From assembly GCF_001591165.1 (NCBI RefSeq), contig NZ_BCUG01000039.1:1-61222 (forward strand): DNA of 61,222 nt, read 5' to 3'. The stretch's first letter is position 1; each line of letters opens with the position of its first letter. Under the pieces are notes generated by a model that was given only the letters and a program-made list of their open reading frames with translations, was not told the origin of the DNA and searched no databases. Below are positions 18,109 through 25,854 of this stretch, one piece after another. The stretch is from Thauera butanivorans NBRC 103042 (GTDB taxonomy: Bacteria; Pseudomonadota; Gammaproteobacteria; Burkholderiales; Rhodocyclaceae). Both the position numbers and the translations under genes were made by a program.

Positions 18109-18661
18109 GGGGAACCTCTTTGAATGCAGTGATGTAGGCGCGTCCGGACGCGATGCGATAGGCCACCAGGTAGTGCCGGGTGATCGAGGAGACGCGCTGG
18201 CCGTTGATGTACGTCTCGAGCTTTCCGCTCATCAGCGCGGCCAGCCGCTTCGTGTCGGTACGCATCGTCTCGAGATCGAACTGTGTCGATGCGTTGTCGC
18301 GCTTCAGGCGCACGGCGGCCAGCTCGCCCGCCTCTTTCAGCGTGCCGTGAGCCGATGGCGCGACGAACTGCAGCAGCAGCTCGTTCTTGTAGGCGACATT
18401 GCTGGGCGTCACGTCCAGCACGAGCGAGGCCACCCACAGCGACATTTGTTCGAGGTATTCCGTTGACACGGTGCCGCCCTCGATCCAGAACGAGCGCTCG
18501 ACCGTCGGCGGTACGACGATGGTGCGTTCCCGCCCGAACTGCAGGTAGCTGTTGAAAATCGTGAGGATCAGGGCGAGGATCGTCCCGAGCGTGGTCCACT
18601 GTTGTCGCTTCAACGACGATTTGACGTCGTCGAGATCGTGCTCGTAGCGGTTGGCGTCCAT
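18074..18661 (-). CDS. traE: Conjugal transfer protein TraE (VirB5/8-like)
   Basis: 195 residues, start MDANRYEHDLDDVK (18661). One membrane segment near residues 19-39 is followed by a periplasmic NTF2-like domain, as in F TraE: VVPPTVERSFWIEGGTVS, then YLEQMSLWVASLVLDVTP. TraE is an inner-membrane pilus-assembly protein. It is 16 bp after traL. Confidence 0.92.
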   Translation of the reverse strand: MDANRYEHDLDDVKSSLKRQQWTTLGTILALILTIFNSYLQFGRERTIVVPPTVERSFWIEGGTVSTEYLEQMSLWVASLVLDVTPSNVAYKNELLLQFVAPSAHGTLKEAGELAAVRLKRDNASTQFDLETMRTDTKRLAALMSGKLETYINGQRVSSITRHYLVAYRIASGRAYITAFKEVPHGDLNAALAEL

Positions 18662-18677
18662 GGTGTTCCTGGGGCAG

Positions 18678-18983
18678 TCAGCCGACCATCTCGTACTGCG
18701 CGGAGGGCGGGAAACCCTTCGGCGAGAACCCGACGAGTTCCGGCATGATCCAGTAGAGAAGGTGACGGAAATGGCGCGGGTGCCCGCGCGTCTTGATCCT
18801 TGTGACGCGGTACGCAATGAACCAGCCGACCAGGACGGATACGCCCATCGAGATGGCCGAACCCTTCATGAGTCCGAACATGAGGCACATCGAAAACGGC
18901 AGCGCGACATCCAGTTCCCACAGCCCCAGCTTCCAGGGGTCGTCGCAGCGTCGCAGGACGCGGGATTCGCCGTTCTGGTCCAT
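18678..18983 (-). CDS. traL: Conjugal transfer protein TraL
   Basis: 101 residues from MDQNGESRVLRRCDD (18983). The VirB3-like architecture is visible: a short polar N-terminus and a pair of hydrophobic segments (about residues 30-66). The family motif LYWIMPEL lies near the C-terminus (about residues 80-87). TraL is a small inner-membrane assembly protein of F-type systems. Longer upstream open frame (to 19127) overlaps traA in another frame and is rejected. Confidence 0.92.
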   Translation of the reverse strand: MDQNGESRVLRRCDDPWKLGLWELDVALPFSMCLMFGLMKGSAISMGVSVLVGWFIAYRVTRIKTRGHPRHFRHLLYWIMPELVGFSPKGFPPSAQYEMVG

Positions 18984-18999
18984 TGCGTACCTGCCTGCT

Positions 19000-19341
19000 T
19001 CAGATGGTCGCGCCGAGAATCGCGCCACCGATGGCCAGACCGACCGCGCCGAAGATCGCGACGCCGATGTACAGCATGATCGGACCCATGTTGCGCAGCG
19101 CCGCCAGGGACACGAAGGCCACGGCAAATGCCAGGAAGCCGACCAGCGCCTTCATGCCCGGCGTCAAGTTGGAGAGCTGGGTCAGCGCGGTGGCGAGCGG
19201 GCCACCGATCGCATCGAGCGCGGTGAGATCGACGGCCTGTGCCACGCTGGCGATGGCGAACGTGACGACGAGCATCGACAGCGTGACGAAGGCGTTGCGA
19301 CGGGTGAGCCAAGCCGGGAAACGGGTTGCAGTGAGAGTCAT
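19000..19341 (-). CDS. traA: Type-F conjugative pilin TraA
   Basis: 113 residues. The start at 19341 has a good ribosome site (AGGAGA, 8 bases before ATG). A long leader (about 36 residues) ends in the AXA cleavage motif AQA and leaves a mature pilin of about 77 residues beginning VDLTALDAIG. The mature part has two hydrophobic helices (ALVGFLAFAVAFVSLAAL and MLYIGVAIFGAVGLAIGGAI) joined by a short loop, as in F and R27/SXT pilins. Place before traL matches F. A perfect inverted repeat lies 27 bases upstream of the ATG (separate entry). The leader peptidase could be host LepB or the S26 enzyme of this operon. Confidence 0.88.
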   Translation of the reverse strand: MTLTATRFPAWLTRRNAFVTLSMLVVTFAIASVAQAVDLTALDAIGGPLATALTQLSNLTPGMKALVGFLAFAVAFVSLAALRNMGPIMLYIGVAIFGAVGLAIGGAILGATI

Positions 19342-19634
19342 TGGGATTTCTCCTGAGAGTTTTGGTGGGTGTTTACCGGGTAAACACCTGGCGGGTCGGA
19401 TTGGTCGGATGTCAGTAGGCCGTGCATGACGGCGAACGCGCGCTGGCGTGCGCGTTCGCGTAGATTCGGTATGGCCGTTGCAGCCTCCAGGACGACGGCG
19501 CTGACGGCGTCCTTCAGATCGAAGGTCACCGCCAGCTGCTCGCCCGGCTGGCAACGCTGGATCGATTTCAGAATCTCGAACGCCTCTTCGGAGACGAGCA
19601 CTGCCTTGTGCCCAGGGGTGTGCTTGCGGCTCAT
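19338..19634 (-). CDS. Small unknown tra-operon protein upstream of traA
   Basis: 98 residues from MSRKHTPGHKAVL (19634); start overlaps the OmpA-like gene and its stop overlaps the traA start, both by four bases. No signal or membrane segment. The protein is soluble and charged; residues 1-60 read SEEAFEILKSIQRCQPGEQL, then FDLKDAVSAVVLEAAT, with possible helix-rich DNA- or protein-binding character. No family recognised. Its last codons contain the 21 bp palindrome that precedes traA. Because it is encoded between the structural pilin and the envelope lipoprotein, it may be regulatory, but this is only inference. Confidence 0.7.
   Translation of the reverse strand: MSRKHTPGHKAVLVSEEAFEILKSIQRCQPGEQLAVTFDLKDAVSAVVLEAATAIPNLRERARQRAFAVMHGLLTSDQSDPPGVYPVNTHQNSQEKSQ
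19368..19388 (-). repeat. Perfect inverted repeat just upstream of traA
   Basis: GGTGTTTAC and GTAAACACC are separated by CGG, forming a 21 bp palindrome-like element that ends 27 bases before the traA ATG and lies inside the last codons of the preceding gene. On RNA it would form a 9 bp stem with a 3-base loop immediately 5' of the pilin ribosome site, which could protect or mark a processed traA mRNA; on DNA it could be an operator. Confidence 0.6.
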
Positions 19635-20278
19635 GCCCCGGCTCCCTCGGCACGCACGGTCACGGTGACGCGGCGGTTCTGCGCACGACCGCCTGCGGAA
19701 GCGTTGTCGGCGATGTAGCAGCATTGGGGATGGCCGACCGCCTGCACTGTGACGCGATCGGCCGGCAGGCCGGCGCGTAGGCGAGCAGCGACGGTATCGG
19801 CCCGAGCCTGAGCCAGTCGTGCATTGACGCTCGCGGGGCCTGTGGCATCGGTGTAGCCGAGAACGTCGATCTCGATGTTCCGGCTGGATTCGAGCAATGC
19901 CCGGATCGGTGTGACGATCTGCTCCAGGCTGCCTGGATCTCGCAGGACGGCGCTGCCCATTGCGAAATGGGCCGAGACAACCGTGTACTCGGAAACGACC
20001 TCGAACTGCCCGGCAGGCTCAGCGTTTTCAAGCGCTGCCGGATCAGGAAGTGCGCTGGCACGCGCGACGATGGGCGTCTTCGGCGTGACCGCGAGATCGC
20101 AGCCAGTCGTGCAGAGCTGCCAGCCTGGTCCAGTCCAAACCGGCACGATCTGGGTGTGCCCGGCCGGCAGAAACCGGCGTTCGCCCTCTTCCGATGGCAC
20201 CGTCGTCGCGCATGCGGACAGCGCCGATGCGAGGATCAGGGCAAACAGCCCGAACAGCCGGCCCGGCATCATGAGCAT
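19631..20278 (-). CDS. OmpA-family peptidoglycan-associated lipoprotein
   Basis: 215 residues. The N-terminal lipoprotein signal has lipobox LSAC near residue 22. The C-terminal OmpA domain (about residues 95-212) shows the expected pattern: FAMGSAVLRDPGSLEQI, IEIDVLGYTDATGPASVN, LAQARADTVAARL and NRRVTVTV, with the peptidoglycan-binding Asp and Arg. It probably anchors the transfer apparatus or cell envelope to peptidoglycan. The ATG at 20278 overlaps the lytic transglycosylase by ten bases; a second ATG six bases on is possible. Confidence 0.85.
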   Translation of the reverse strand: MLMMPGRLFGLFALILASALSACATTVPSEEGERRFLPAGHTQIVPVWTGPGWQLCTTGCDLAVTPKTPIVARASALPDPAALENAEPAGQFEVVSEYTVVSAHFAMGSAVLRDPGSLEQIVTPIRALLESSRNIEIDVLGYTDATGPASVNARLAQARADTVAARLRAGLPADRVTVQAVGHPQCCYIADNASAGGRAQNRRVTVTVRAEGAGA

Positions 20279-20772
20279 GCTCCGCGACGTGCCAACGCCT
20301 GCATGGCGCCGTACACTTTCCAGGCATACGTTGCGCGGGCACGCTCGCAGGCTTCGCCCTTCAATTGGGTGCAGGCGGCGTTATAGGCTCCGGTGGCATT
20401 CCAGCTATCGCCGTGGCGCTTTTTGAGGTCGGCGAGGATGCCCGCCCCGACTTCGATGTTCGTGCACGCGTCGGTCAACAGCCTGTCGCGCGTGATGCCC
20501 TGCGGCTCGAGTTTGGGCAGCCAGCGGGAATTGATCTGCATGAGCCCGAGATCGACGCTGCCCGTGCGGGCCACATGCCGATCATTGATCGCATCGGCGC
20601 GCATGCTCGACTCGACGCAGGCATGGGCTGCCAACTCGAGTGCATGCAGGCCGTAGCGTTGTGCGGCCTGCTCGAAGCAGGCTTGGTACGCCGGCGGCAC
20701 TGCAGCAGTCGCGCTGGATATGCCCAGGGCAAGTGCAAGCGTGATGGTCACGGCGGCTCGGCTGGTTCGCAT
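20269..20772 (-). CDS. Conjugation-associated lytic transglycosylase
   Basis: 167 residues, start MRTSRAAVTITLALALG (20772), with a signal peptide ending near SATA. This SLT-type enzyme (orf169/VirB1-like) locally cuts peptidoglycan for the secretion apparatus. Visible motifs: the catalytic Glu in AHACVESSMRADAIN (about residue 58), GLMQIN (about 78-83), and GAGILADLKKRHGD with AYNAAC. It is the first gene of the minus-strand tra operon, with its promoter expected in the adjoining 435 bp divergent region. In-frame extension upstream to 21009 reads through the inverted repeats and is not credible. Confidence 0.9.
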   Translation of the reverse strand: MRTSRAAVTITLALALGISSATAAVPPAYQACFEQAAQRYGLHALELAAHACVESSMRADAINDRHVARTGSVDLGLMQINSRWLPKLEPQGITRDRLLTDACTNIEVGAGILADLKKRHGDSWNATGAYNAACTQLKGEACERARATYAWKVYGAMQALARRGACS

Positions 20773-20819
20773 GCAGGTTCTCGTCACAGGTTGCAGACGA
20801 GGCCAGCCTACTTGCCCGA

Positions 20820-20863
20820 CCCCCTGAAAAACCGGACAAAGATTTGTACGGTTTTTCAGGGGG
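20820..20863. repeat. 44 bp near-perfect palindrome (copy A)
   Basis: Outer arms CCCCCTGAAAAACCG (20820-20834) and CGGTTTTTCAGGGGG (20849-20863) are perfectly complementary, and the loop itself contains ACAAA-GA-TTTGT, so only one central-flank pair (G/A) is mismatched. The element lies 47 bases upstream of the lytic transglycosylase ATG, on the operator or oriT side of the region. Confidence 0.8.
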
Positions 20864-20995
20864 TGCATCTGGTATGATTTTGAACCTGTGGGCCTATCGC
20901 TTTTTATTCTCGAATAACGCAGCAAAAACAATGCGTTATAAAAACGGCGTGCAAATGGCCTGAGGGCAATGGATAAAGGCGCTACCCAAAAAGGG

Positions 20996-21032
20996 CGGCT
21001 TCGCGTCACTTAAACCCCGTTCCGCGAAGCCG
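20996..21032. repeat. 10 bp inverted repeat in the centre of the divergent region
   Basis: CGGCTTCGCG (20996-21005) pairs perfectly with CGCGAAGCCG (21023-21032), with a 17-base loop. Directly next to it is the short palindrome GCCCTTGAAGGGC (21038-21050). An arm-plus-loop of this size is typical of relaxase or accessory-protein sites, but the role here is not known. Confidence 0.65.
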
Positions 21033-21153
21033 AAATGGCCCTTGAAGGGCTTTACGGGGAAAGGTCACTCCCTTAAAAATCAATGGCTTACGGAAACGGT
21101 CGGCTGCGCCAAAAAAGGGGCGCAAGATTATACACGTCGACCCTTCAAACAAT

Positions 21154-21187
21154 CCGTACAAATCTTTGTCCGGTTTTTCAAAGGGGG
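21154..21187. repeat. Second, inverted copy of the palindrome core (copy B)
   Basis: 27 bases from 21154 to 21180 are identical to the reverse complement of copy A (core ACAAA-TC-TTTGT followed by CCGGTTTTTCA), then AAGGGGG replaces GGGGG. The left arm has diverged, so only the core stays palindromic. It ends 20 bases before the ATG at 21208. Copies A and B therefore flank the divergent region, each close to the first gene of one transfer unit. Confidence 0.8.
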
Positions 21188-21207
21188 TGACCGCTAGGAT
21201 TCGGCGC

Positions 21208-21669
21208 ATGGACCCGAATCCCGACACCCGGCAGCAGAGACAGGCCCGTCGACTACACGCACTGTTGCTCACGTGCGCGCTCGGGCATTGGCGCGACACC
21301 TTAGAAGACTGGATCAGGGAGTACGAAGCGCTCGATCACGTCGTCGACGACGAGCGGGACGGACCGCGCGCTGCGGTGATCGCGTTGCTGCGTTCGATGG
21401 CGTCCATGGCTGCGCGCCCGAACGACCTCGAGTTCGCAACCCTGCTTTCCGGGCTCGATTTCCTCAACTACCGCATCCTGCGCACTCCTGCAGGGCACCG
21501 CCCGTCGATCGACGAGGCCGAGCCCTGGGATCCGGCCTCAAGCAGCCTGCGGGCATTCTGTGCCGACCGTTCGTATGATCCGGCGGGATACCGCAGCGCC
21601 AGCCCGCAAGTGTCGCCCGAGGCGACGGTGCGCCACTTGCTGCGCGCCCTGCAAAAGCGCAAACAATGA
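21208..21669 (+). CDS. Unknown protein preceding the relaxase
   Basis: 153 residues from the ATG at 21208, weakly supported by an upstream AGGAT; a TTG at 21166 is an alternative but lies within the repeat. No signal or membrane segment. The N-terminal part is helical and rich in Arg, Leu and Trp (ALGHWRDTLEDWIREYEAL), the C-terminus basic (HLLRALQKRKQ). The stop overlaps the traI ATG by four bases, so it is co-translated with the relaxase and may be a relaxosome or regulatory accessory factor, by inference from context only. No family recognised. Confidence 0.7.
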   Translation: MDPNPDTRQQRQARRLHALLLTCALGHWRDTLEDWIREYEALDHVVDDERDGPRAAVIALLRSMASMAARPNDLEFATLLSGLDFLNYRILRTPAGHRPSIDEAEPWDPASSSLRAFCADRSYDPAGYRSASPQVSPEATVRHLLRALQKRKQ

Positions 21670-23768
21670 TCCAGGTCGAGACGGTTGCCGGTGTCGGGCT
21701 GCTTGTTGCGGGTATTGGTGCAGGCGCCTGGCTGTGGCTACAACACCGGCAACCGTCGCAACCCGCCCCTCCTCCCGCCCACGCCACTGAGCCAGTAGAC
21801 AAGTTCAAGGCGCCTGAAGCAACGCTGCCTGTACAAACATTCAAGGAGCTGGTGCAGACGACTGGTGTCGATGGCATTTTGACGCGCACGCGGGCTGCGA
21901 GCGCGCTGAATCCCGCTACCTGGGACGGGCATGTACTGCCCGTCTTCGACCATGTTGCTGAACTGGTGCAGTTGTTGCCGGCATCTGAGTCCCATCACCA
22001 TGCAAACCCGGGCGGGCTCTTCGTCCACCTGTGCGAGACCGTGGAAGCGGCCGTCCAGTTGCGCCGTGGTGTGATCCTGCCGCCCGGCCGGCAGGCAGAC
22101 GATGTGAGCCAGCTCAAACACCGCTGGACCGTGGGCCTGGTCATTGCCGCCCTCCTCCACGACATCGGCAAGCCTGTCTCGGACGTGCGGATCCGCCTGT
22201 ATGGGCCTGGCCTGGATGGCGTGCTCTGGAATGCAATGGCCGGTTCGATGCTCGATGCCGGTGCACGCGCGTATGCCGTCGACTTTCCCCCGCCGGGCGA
22301 ACGCGACTACCAGTCGCATCAGCGGCTCGGCGCGTTGCTGATGCAGCGCCTGGTGCCGGCGAAAACCATGGCGTGGATGGCCGAAGACGGCCAGCTGATG
22401 CGCGAACTGATCGACTACCTTTCCGGCGAGGCCTCGGGCAAACCTGGTGCGCTTGCGGACCTGGTCAAGCGCGGCGAAGCCAAGAGCGTATCGACGAACC
22501 TGCGTAGCGGGCCACGCACGCGGTTCGCATCCGCTCGTGCAGTCCCGCTCATCGAGCGGCTGATGAGCACATTGCGCCGCATGCTGGCCGAGGGCTCGCA
22601 TCTTCCGTTGAACCGGCCTGGTGCAGTGGGTTACGTCTACGAGGGGGAAGTATGGTTTGCGGCAGCCCGCCTGGCGAATGCCGTGCGCGACTACCTGATC
22701 GCGCACGAATCGGCAGCGGCCGTGCCCGGCCCCGACAAGAACGATCGATTCTTCGATGCCTGGCAAGACTACGGCGCCTGCCTGACCAACCCTGCCACCG
22801 GACGGGCAATCTGGGCCGGCCGCGTCGAGTTCGAGCCGCAGATCAGCAATGCCGGCTACGAGCTGCCCGCCATGCTGCGGTTTCCGGTCGAGCTGCTGTT
22901 TCGAGCGGAACACCTGCCGCAGCCGATGCCTGGCCGAATCGTCGCGATCACTGGAGCAGTTCCCGGATCGGCAGATCCTGCCTCTGAAACAGTACCAAGC
23001 GGTGAAGGCGCTGAGCCAGCTTCATCATCATCGCCTGGTGATGAGCCAGTTGCTGACACGGTCGCTCCCAAGCCAGCCACGGAGTCCGAATCTGCGCCAG
23101 TCCAGACACCCGTCAGTACAGCACCGCCTGCCGCACCTCCTCCGCCCAGCCCCCCCAAGTCCACGCAGAGCTTTCTTGACGAGGACGACGCGGCATCCTC
23201 CGTACCGCCCCCCATTGCTCGCAGGTCGGCGCCGAAGGACCCCTCATCAGACACACTCAAGCCAGTCTCACCAGCCATCGCCTTGCCGCCTGGCAAGCCG
23301 GCAAAAGGAGCACCGTCCTCTGGCGCAGTCGCGTTCATGGCCTGGGTTCAGCACGGCGTCGCGGATGGCTCCCTGCCGTACAACACGACCGGCGCCATGG
23401 TCCACTTCGTCAAATATGGCGAAAAAGTTGGCGTACTGCTCGTAAACCCATCGATTTTTCGGCAATACGCCTCCACAGAGCCCGAGCGTGGCAAGCGCGA
23501 AAGCGACGCGCCTGGTCAAGCGACGCAGCGTGTCTTCTCGAACTCGGGCTGGCACATCAAAGGCCCATCCGGCAAGAACATCTGGCCGTATCAAGTCATG
23601 CGGAGCGGCGAGAAGGGCGGAAATCTGCTCAACGGCTTCCTGATTCTCGAGCCTGAGCGCTTCTTCGACCCGGTTCCACCCCCCAATGACCGCTTGGTGC
23701 TGTGGAACGGTCCAGCTGCCGGCAGCCTCTCCTCGTCCAAGAAGGAACGCGATGGCATATCGTCTTGA
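21666..23768 (+). CDS. traI: MOBH-type conjugative relaxase TraI
   Basis: 700 residues. The relaxase domain (TraI_2, about residues 60-400) has the MOBH signatures LLPASESHHHANPGGLFVHL with H110-H112 and H121, and the HD motif LLHDIGKP with H165 and D166. A proline-rich hinge (about 430-540) leads to the TraI_2_C domain (about 550-690; MAWVQHGVADGSLPYN, GWHIKGPSGKNIWPYQV). The very N-terminus has a hydrophobic segment (residues 8-26), suggesting membrane attachment. The enzyme nicks oriT and pilots the strand, handing it to TraD. It overlaps the following traD gene by 17 bp. Confidence 0.93.
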   Translation: MIQVETVAGVGLLVAGIGAGAWLWLQHRQPSQPAPPPAHATEPVDKFKAPEATLPVQTFKELVQTTGVDGILTRTRAASALNPATWDGHVLPVFDHVAELVQLLPASESHHHANPGGLFVHLCETVEAAVQLRRGVILPPGRQADDVSQLKHRWTVGLVIAALLHDIGKPVSDVRIRLYGPGLDGVLWNAMAGSMLDAGARAYAVDFPPPGERDYQSHQRLGALLMQRLVPAKTMAWMAEDGQLMRELIDYLSGEASGKPGALADLVKRGEAKSVSTNLRSGPRTRFASARAVPLIERLMSTLRRMLAEGSHLPLNRPGAVGYVYEGEVWFAAARLANAVRDYLIAHESAAAVPGPDKNDRFFDAWQDYGACLTNPATGRAIWAGRVEFEPQISNAGYELPAMLRFPVELLFRAEHLPQPMPGRIVAITGAVPGSADPASETVPSGEGAEPASSSSPGDEPVADTVAPKPATESESAPVQTPVSTAPPAAPPPPSPPKSTQSFLDEDDAASSVPPPIARRSAPKDPSSDTLKPVSPAIALPPGKPAKGAPSSGAVAFMAWVQHGVADGSLPYNTTGAMVHFVKYGEKVGVLLVNPSIFRQYASTEPERGKRESDAPGQATQRVFSNSGWHIKGPSGKNIWPYQVMRSGEKGGNLLNGFLILEPERFFDPVPPPNDRLVLWNGPAAGSLSSSKKERDGISS

Positions 23769-25854
23769 AGCCCTTCTCCGCCCTCCGTATGAGTGGGTTT
23801 CGACCGCCGGCTTTACCGTGGCTGCGCTGGCGCTGGCAATCGACTCCCATGCCGGAAACCATGGCTTGATCCTCATGCCCCGGCAATGGGCGATGCCGAT
23901 CGCTTTCGTCCTGTTGACGCTGGCCTTGCTACGGCTGGTTCAGGGCCTGCGTGTCGTGCGCTATCAGCGCAACTTGCGCACCCTCGCACGCTATGTGCTG
24001 CGTCCAGATGAAATCCAGTGGTCGCGCGAGAACCTGTTCCTGGGCCGCGGCTTCCGGTGGGATCAGCGCCACACCCAGCGGCTTTACGACAGTCGTGAGC
24101 CCAGTGCCCGAAAGTATGTCGAGCAGTCGAAGCTGTATCACAAGGCACGGGCGTTCGAGGTCTGGGCCGAACACCGCCCAGGCTGGGCGAAGTACATCGC
24201 CTATACGCGCAGCGACAGCAAGTGGAATCCGGTGAAGCCCTTGCCCGACGTCGGCGGCGACCCTTGCCTGCATGGGGTCGAACCCGATGAAGAGGACGTG
24301 ATGCTGGCCATCTCGAACCGGGTCGGCCACATGATCGTCCTTGGTACCACACGCGTCGGCAAGACGCGCTTCGAAGAGATCCTCGTTACACAGGACATCC
24401 GCCGGGGCGACATTGTGGTGGTTTTCGATCCCAAGGGCGATCTGGCACTGCTCAAGCGCATGTACGCCGAAGCCAAGCGCGCCGGCCGGCTCGGCCACTT
24501 CTACATTTTTCATCTGGGTTTTCCGGACATCTCCGTGCGCTACAACCCGGTCGGCTCGTTCGAGCGCATCACCGAGGTCGCGACCCGAACCAGCGATCCA
24601 CTGCCGGACGAGGGTAATTCCGCGGCGTTCAAGGAATTCGTCTGGCGGTTCATCAACGTGCTGGCCAAGGCCATGTTCGCACTCGGGGAGCGGCCCGACA
24701 TGACAAAGCTCTACGCCTACGCCGTCGACACGGAATCTCTGGCGGTGCGCTACATCGAGCACTGGCTCGATCAAGTCTCCCCGGCCTGGCGCGACGAGTT
24801 CGACTTCGATGAATCCGTGGATGGCAAGGACAAGGTCAAGGCCGACCAGGCGCGCAAGACCGGGCGCTCGCTGCGCACGGTCTGCCTGATGCTGTACGTG
24901 CGCGAGAAGCAGCTGCGCGAACCCGTCGCCGAGGCATTGATGAGCGTGCTCGGCAACGACCGCACCTACTTCGAAAAGCTGGTGTCGAGCCTCTATCCGC
25001 TCATGGAAAAGCTCACCACGGGCAAGACGGCCGGGCTGATCGCACCGGATTACACTGATCTCGACGATCCGCGCCCAATTCTCGATTGGCTGCAGCTCAT
25101 CAACGAGGGCGGTATCGCCTATGTTGGGCTGGACTCGCTCTCCGACCACGAAGTGGCATCAACGATCGGCGGCTCCATGTTCTCCGATCTGACCAGTGTG
25201 GCTGGAACAATCTACAAGCACGGCGCCGACGTCGGGCAGGCCGAGGCGATGCCTCCGCGCAAGCTGGCCCTGCATGGCGACGAGTTCAACGAACTGGTCG
25301 GCAACTCCTTCATTCCCATGGTGAACAAAGCGGGCGGAGCCGGCTACCAGGTCACAGCCTACACACAAACCTGGCACGATGTCGAAGCGCGGATCGGCTC
25401 CAAGCCGAAGGCGGAGCAGATCGCCGGCAACTTCAATTCGCTGGTGATGTTGCGTGTGCAAAACGTAGAGACGGCCGAAATGCTGACGAACCGGCTCCCC
25501 GAGGTGAGCGTGATGACAACCATCACGGACTCGATGGCCAGCGATACAAGTGATCCGACCGAGTTCGCAGACTTCGCAAGCCGAAACGGTGATCGACTGA
25601 CGCCCAAAGACGTCCCGATGCTCCGTCCTGCGGACATCATGAAGCTGCCCAAGGGGCAGGCGTTTGCCCTGCTGAACGGCGGAGAGCTATGGAAGATCCG
25701 CATTCCGCTTGCCGATGACACTGGCGACGACTGCATGCCGGAGAGCGTCGCCGAACTGGTAAGCGAGCTGCGGGAGGTGCAACGGGGGCGTCAGCATGTT
25801 CATCACGCGCTGAGCCAGCGCGTCGCCGTGGAGGGGGCTGGCAGTGGCTGGTGA
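23752..25854 (+). CDS. traD: Type-IV coupling protein TraD
   Basis: 700 residues from MAYRLEALLRPP (23752). Two N-terminal membrane segments lie at about residues 16-34 and 46-66. Walker A is GTTRVGKT at residues 198-205, followed by DIVVVFDPKGDLALL (about 220-234). The second acidic motif LALHGDEFNEL (about residues 502-512) completes the ATPase core. It couples the TraI-bound DNA to the secretion channel. The upstream start at 23686 is inside traI and is rejected. It overlaps the DUF4400 gene by 11 bp. Confidence 0.94.
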   Translation: MAYRLEALLRPPYEWVSTAGFTVAALALAIDSHAGNHGLILMPRQWAMPIAFVLLTLALLRLVQGLRVVRYQRNLRTLARYVLRPDEIQWSRENLFLGRGFRWDQRHTQRLYDSREPSARKYVEQSKLYHKARAFEVWAEHRPGWAKYIAYTRSDSKWNPVKPLPDVGGDPCLHGVEPDEEDVMLAISNRVGHMIVLGTTRVGKTRFEEILVTQDIRRGDIVVVFDPKGDLALLKRMYAEAKRAGRLGHFYIFHLGFPDISVRYNPVGSFERITEVATRTSDPLPDEGNSAAFKEFVWRFINVLAKAMFALGERPDMTKLYAYAVDTESLAVRYIEHWLDQVSPAWRDEFDFDESVDGKDKVKADQARKTGRSLRTVCLMLYVREKQLREPVAEALMSVLGNDRTYFEKLVSSLYPLMEKLTTGKTAGLIAPDYTDLDDPRPILDWLQLINEGGIAYVGLDSLSDHEVASTIGGSMFSDLTSVAGTIYKHGADVGQAEAMPPRKLALHGDEFNELVGNSFIPMVNKAGGAGYQVTAYTQTWHDVEARIGSKPKAEQIAGNFNSLVMLRVQNVETAEMLTNRLPEVSVMTTITDSMASDTSDPTEFADFASRNGDRLTPKDVPMLRPADIMKLPKGQAFALLNGGELWKIRIPLADDTGDDCMPESVAELVSELREVQRGRQHVHHALSQRVAVEGAGSGW

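Larger units (their letters stand above)
20773..21207. other. Divergent intergenic region: candidate oriT and transfer promoters
   Basis: This 435 bp stretch has no convincing gene and separates the two divergent transfer units (pilus operon leftward, relaxase genes rightward). It is much less GC-rich than its flanks and dense in inverted and direct repeats (separate entries): an almost perfect 44 bp palindrome at one end, a second copy of its core at the other, and a 10 bp inverted repeat in the middle. An imperfect direct repeat GGCTTTACGGGGAAAGGTC (21048) / GGCTTACGGAAACGGTC (21088) is also present. Rightward -35/-10-like TTGAAC (20890) and TTTATT are suggestive only. In MOBH elements oriT is often intergenic near transfer genes, so this is the best place for it, but no nic site was identified. 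Confidence 0.5.

Noticed and set aside
21006-21299. Minus-strand open frame across the divergent region
   Set aside because: It overlaps the inverted repeats and the start of the plus-strand gene; the sequence reflects the palindrome rather than a protein, and there is no ribosome site.
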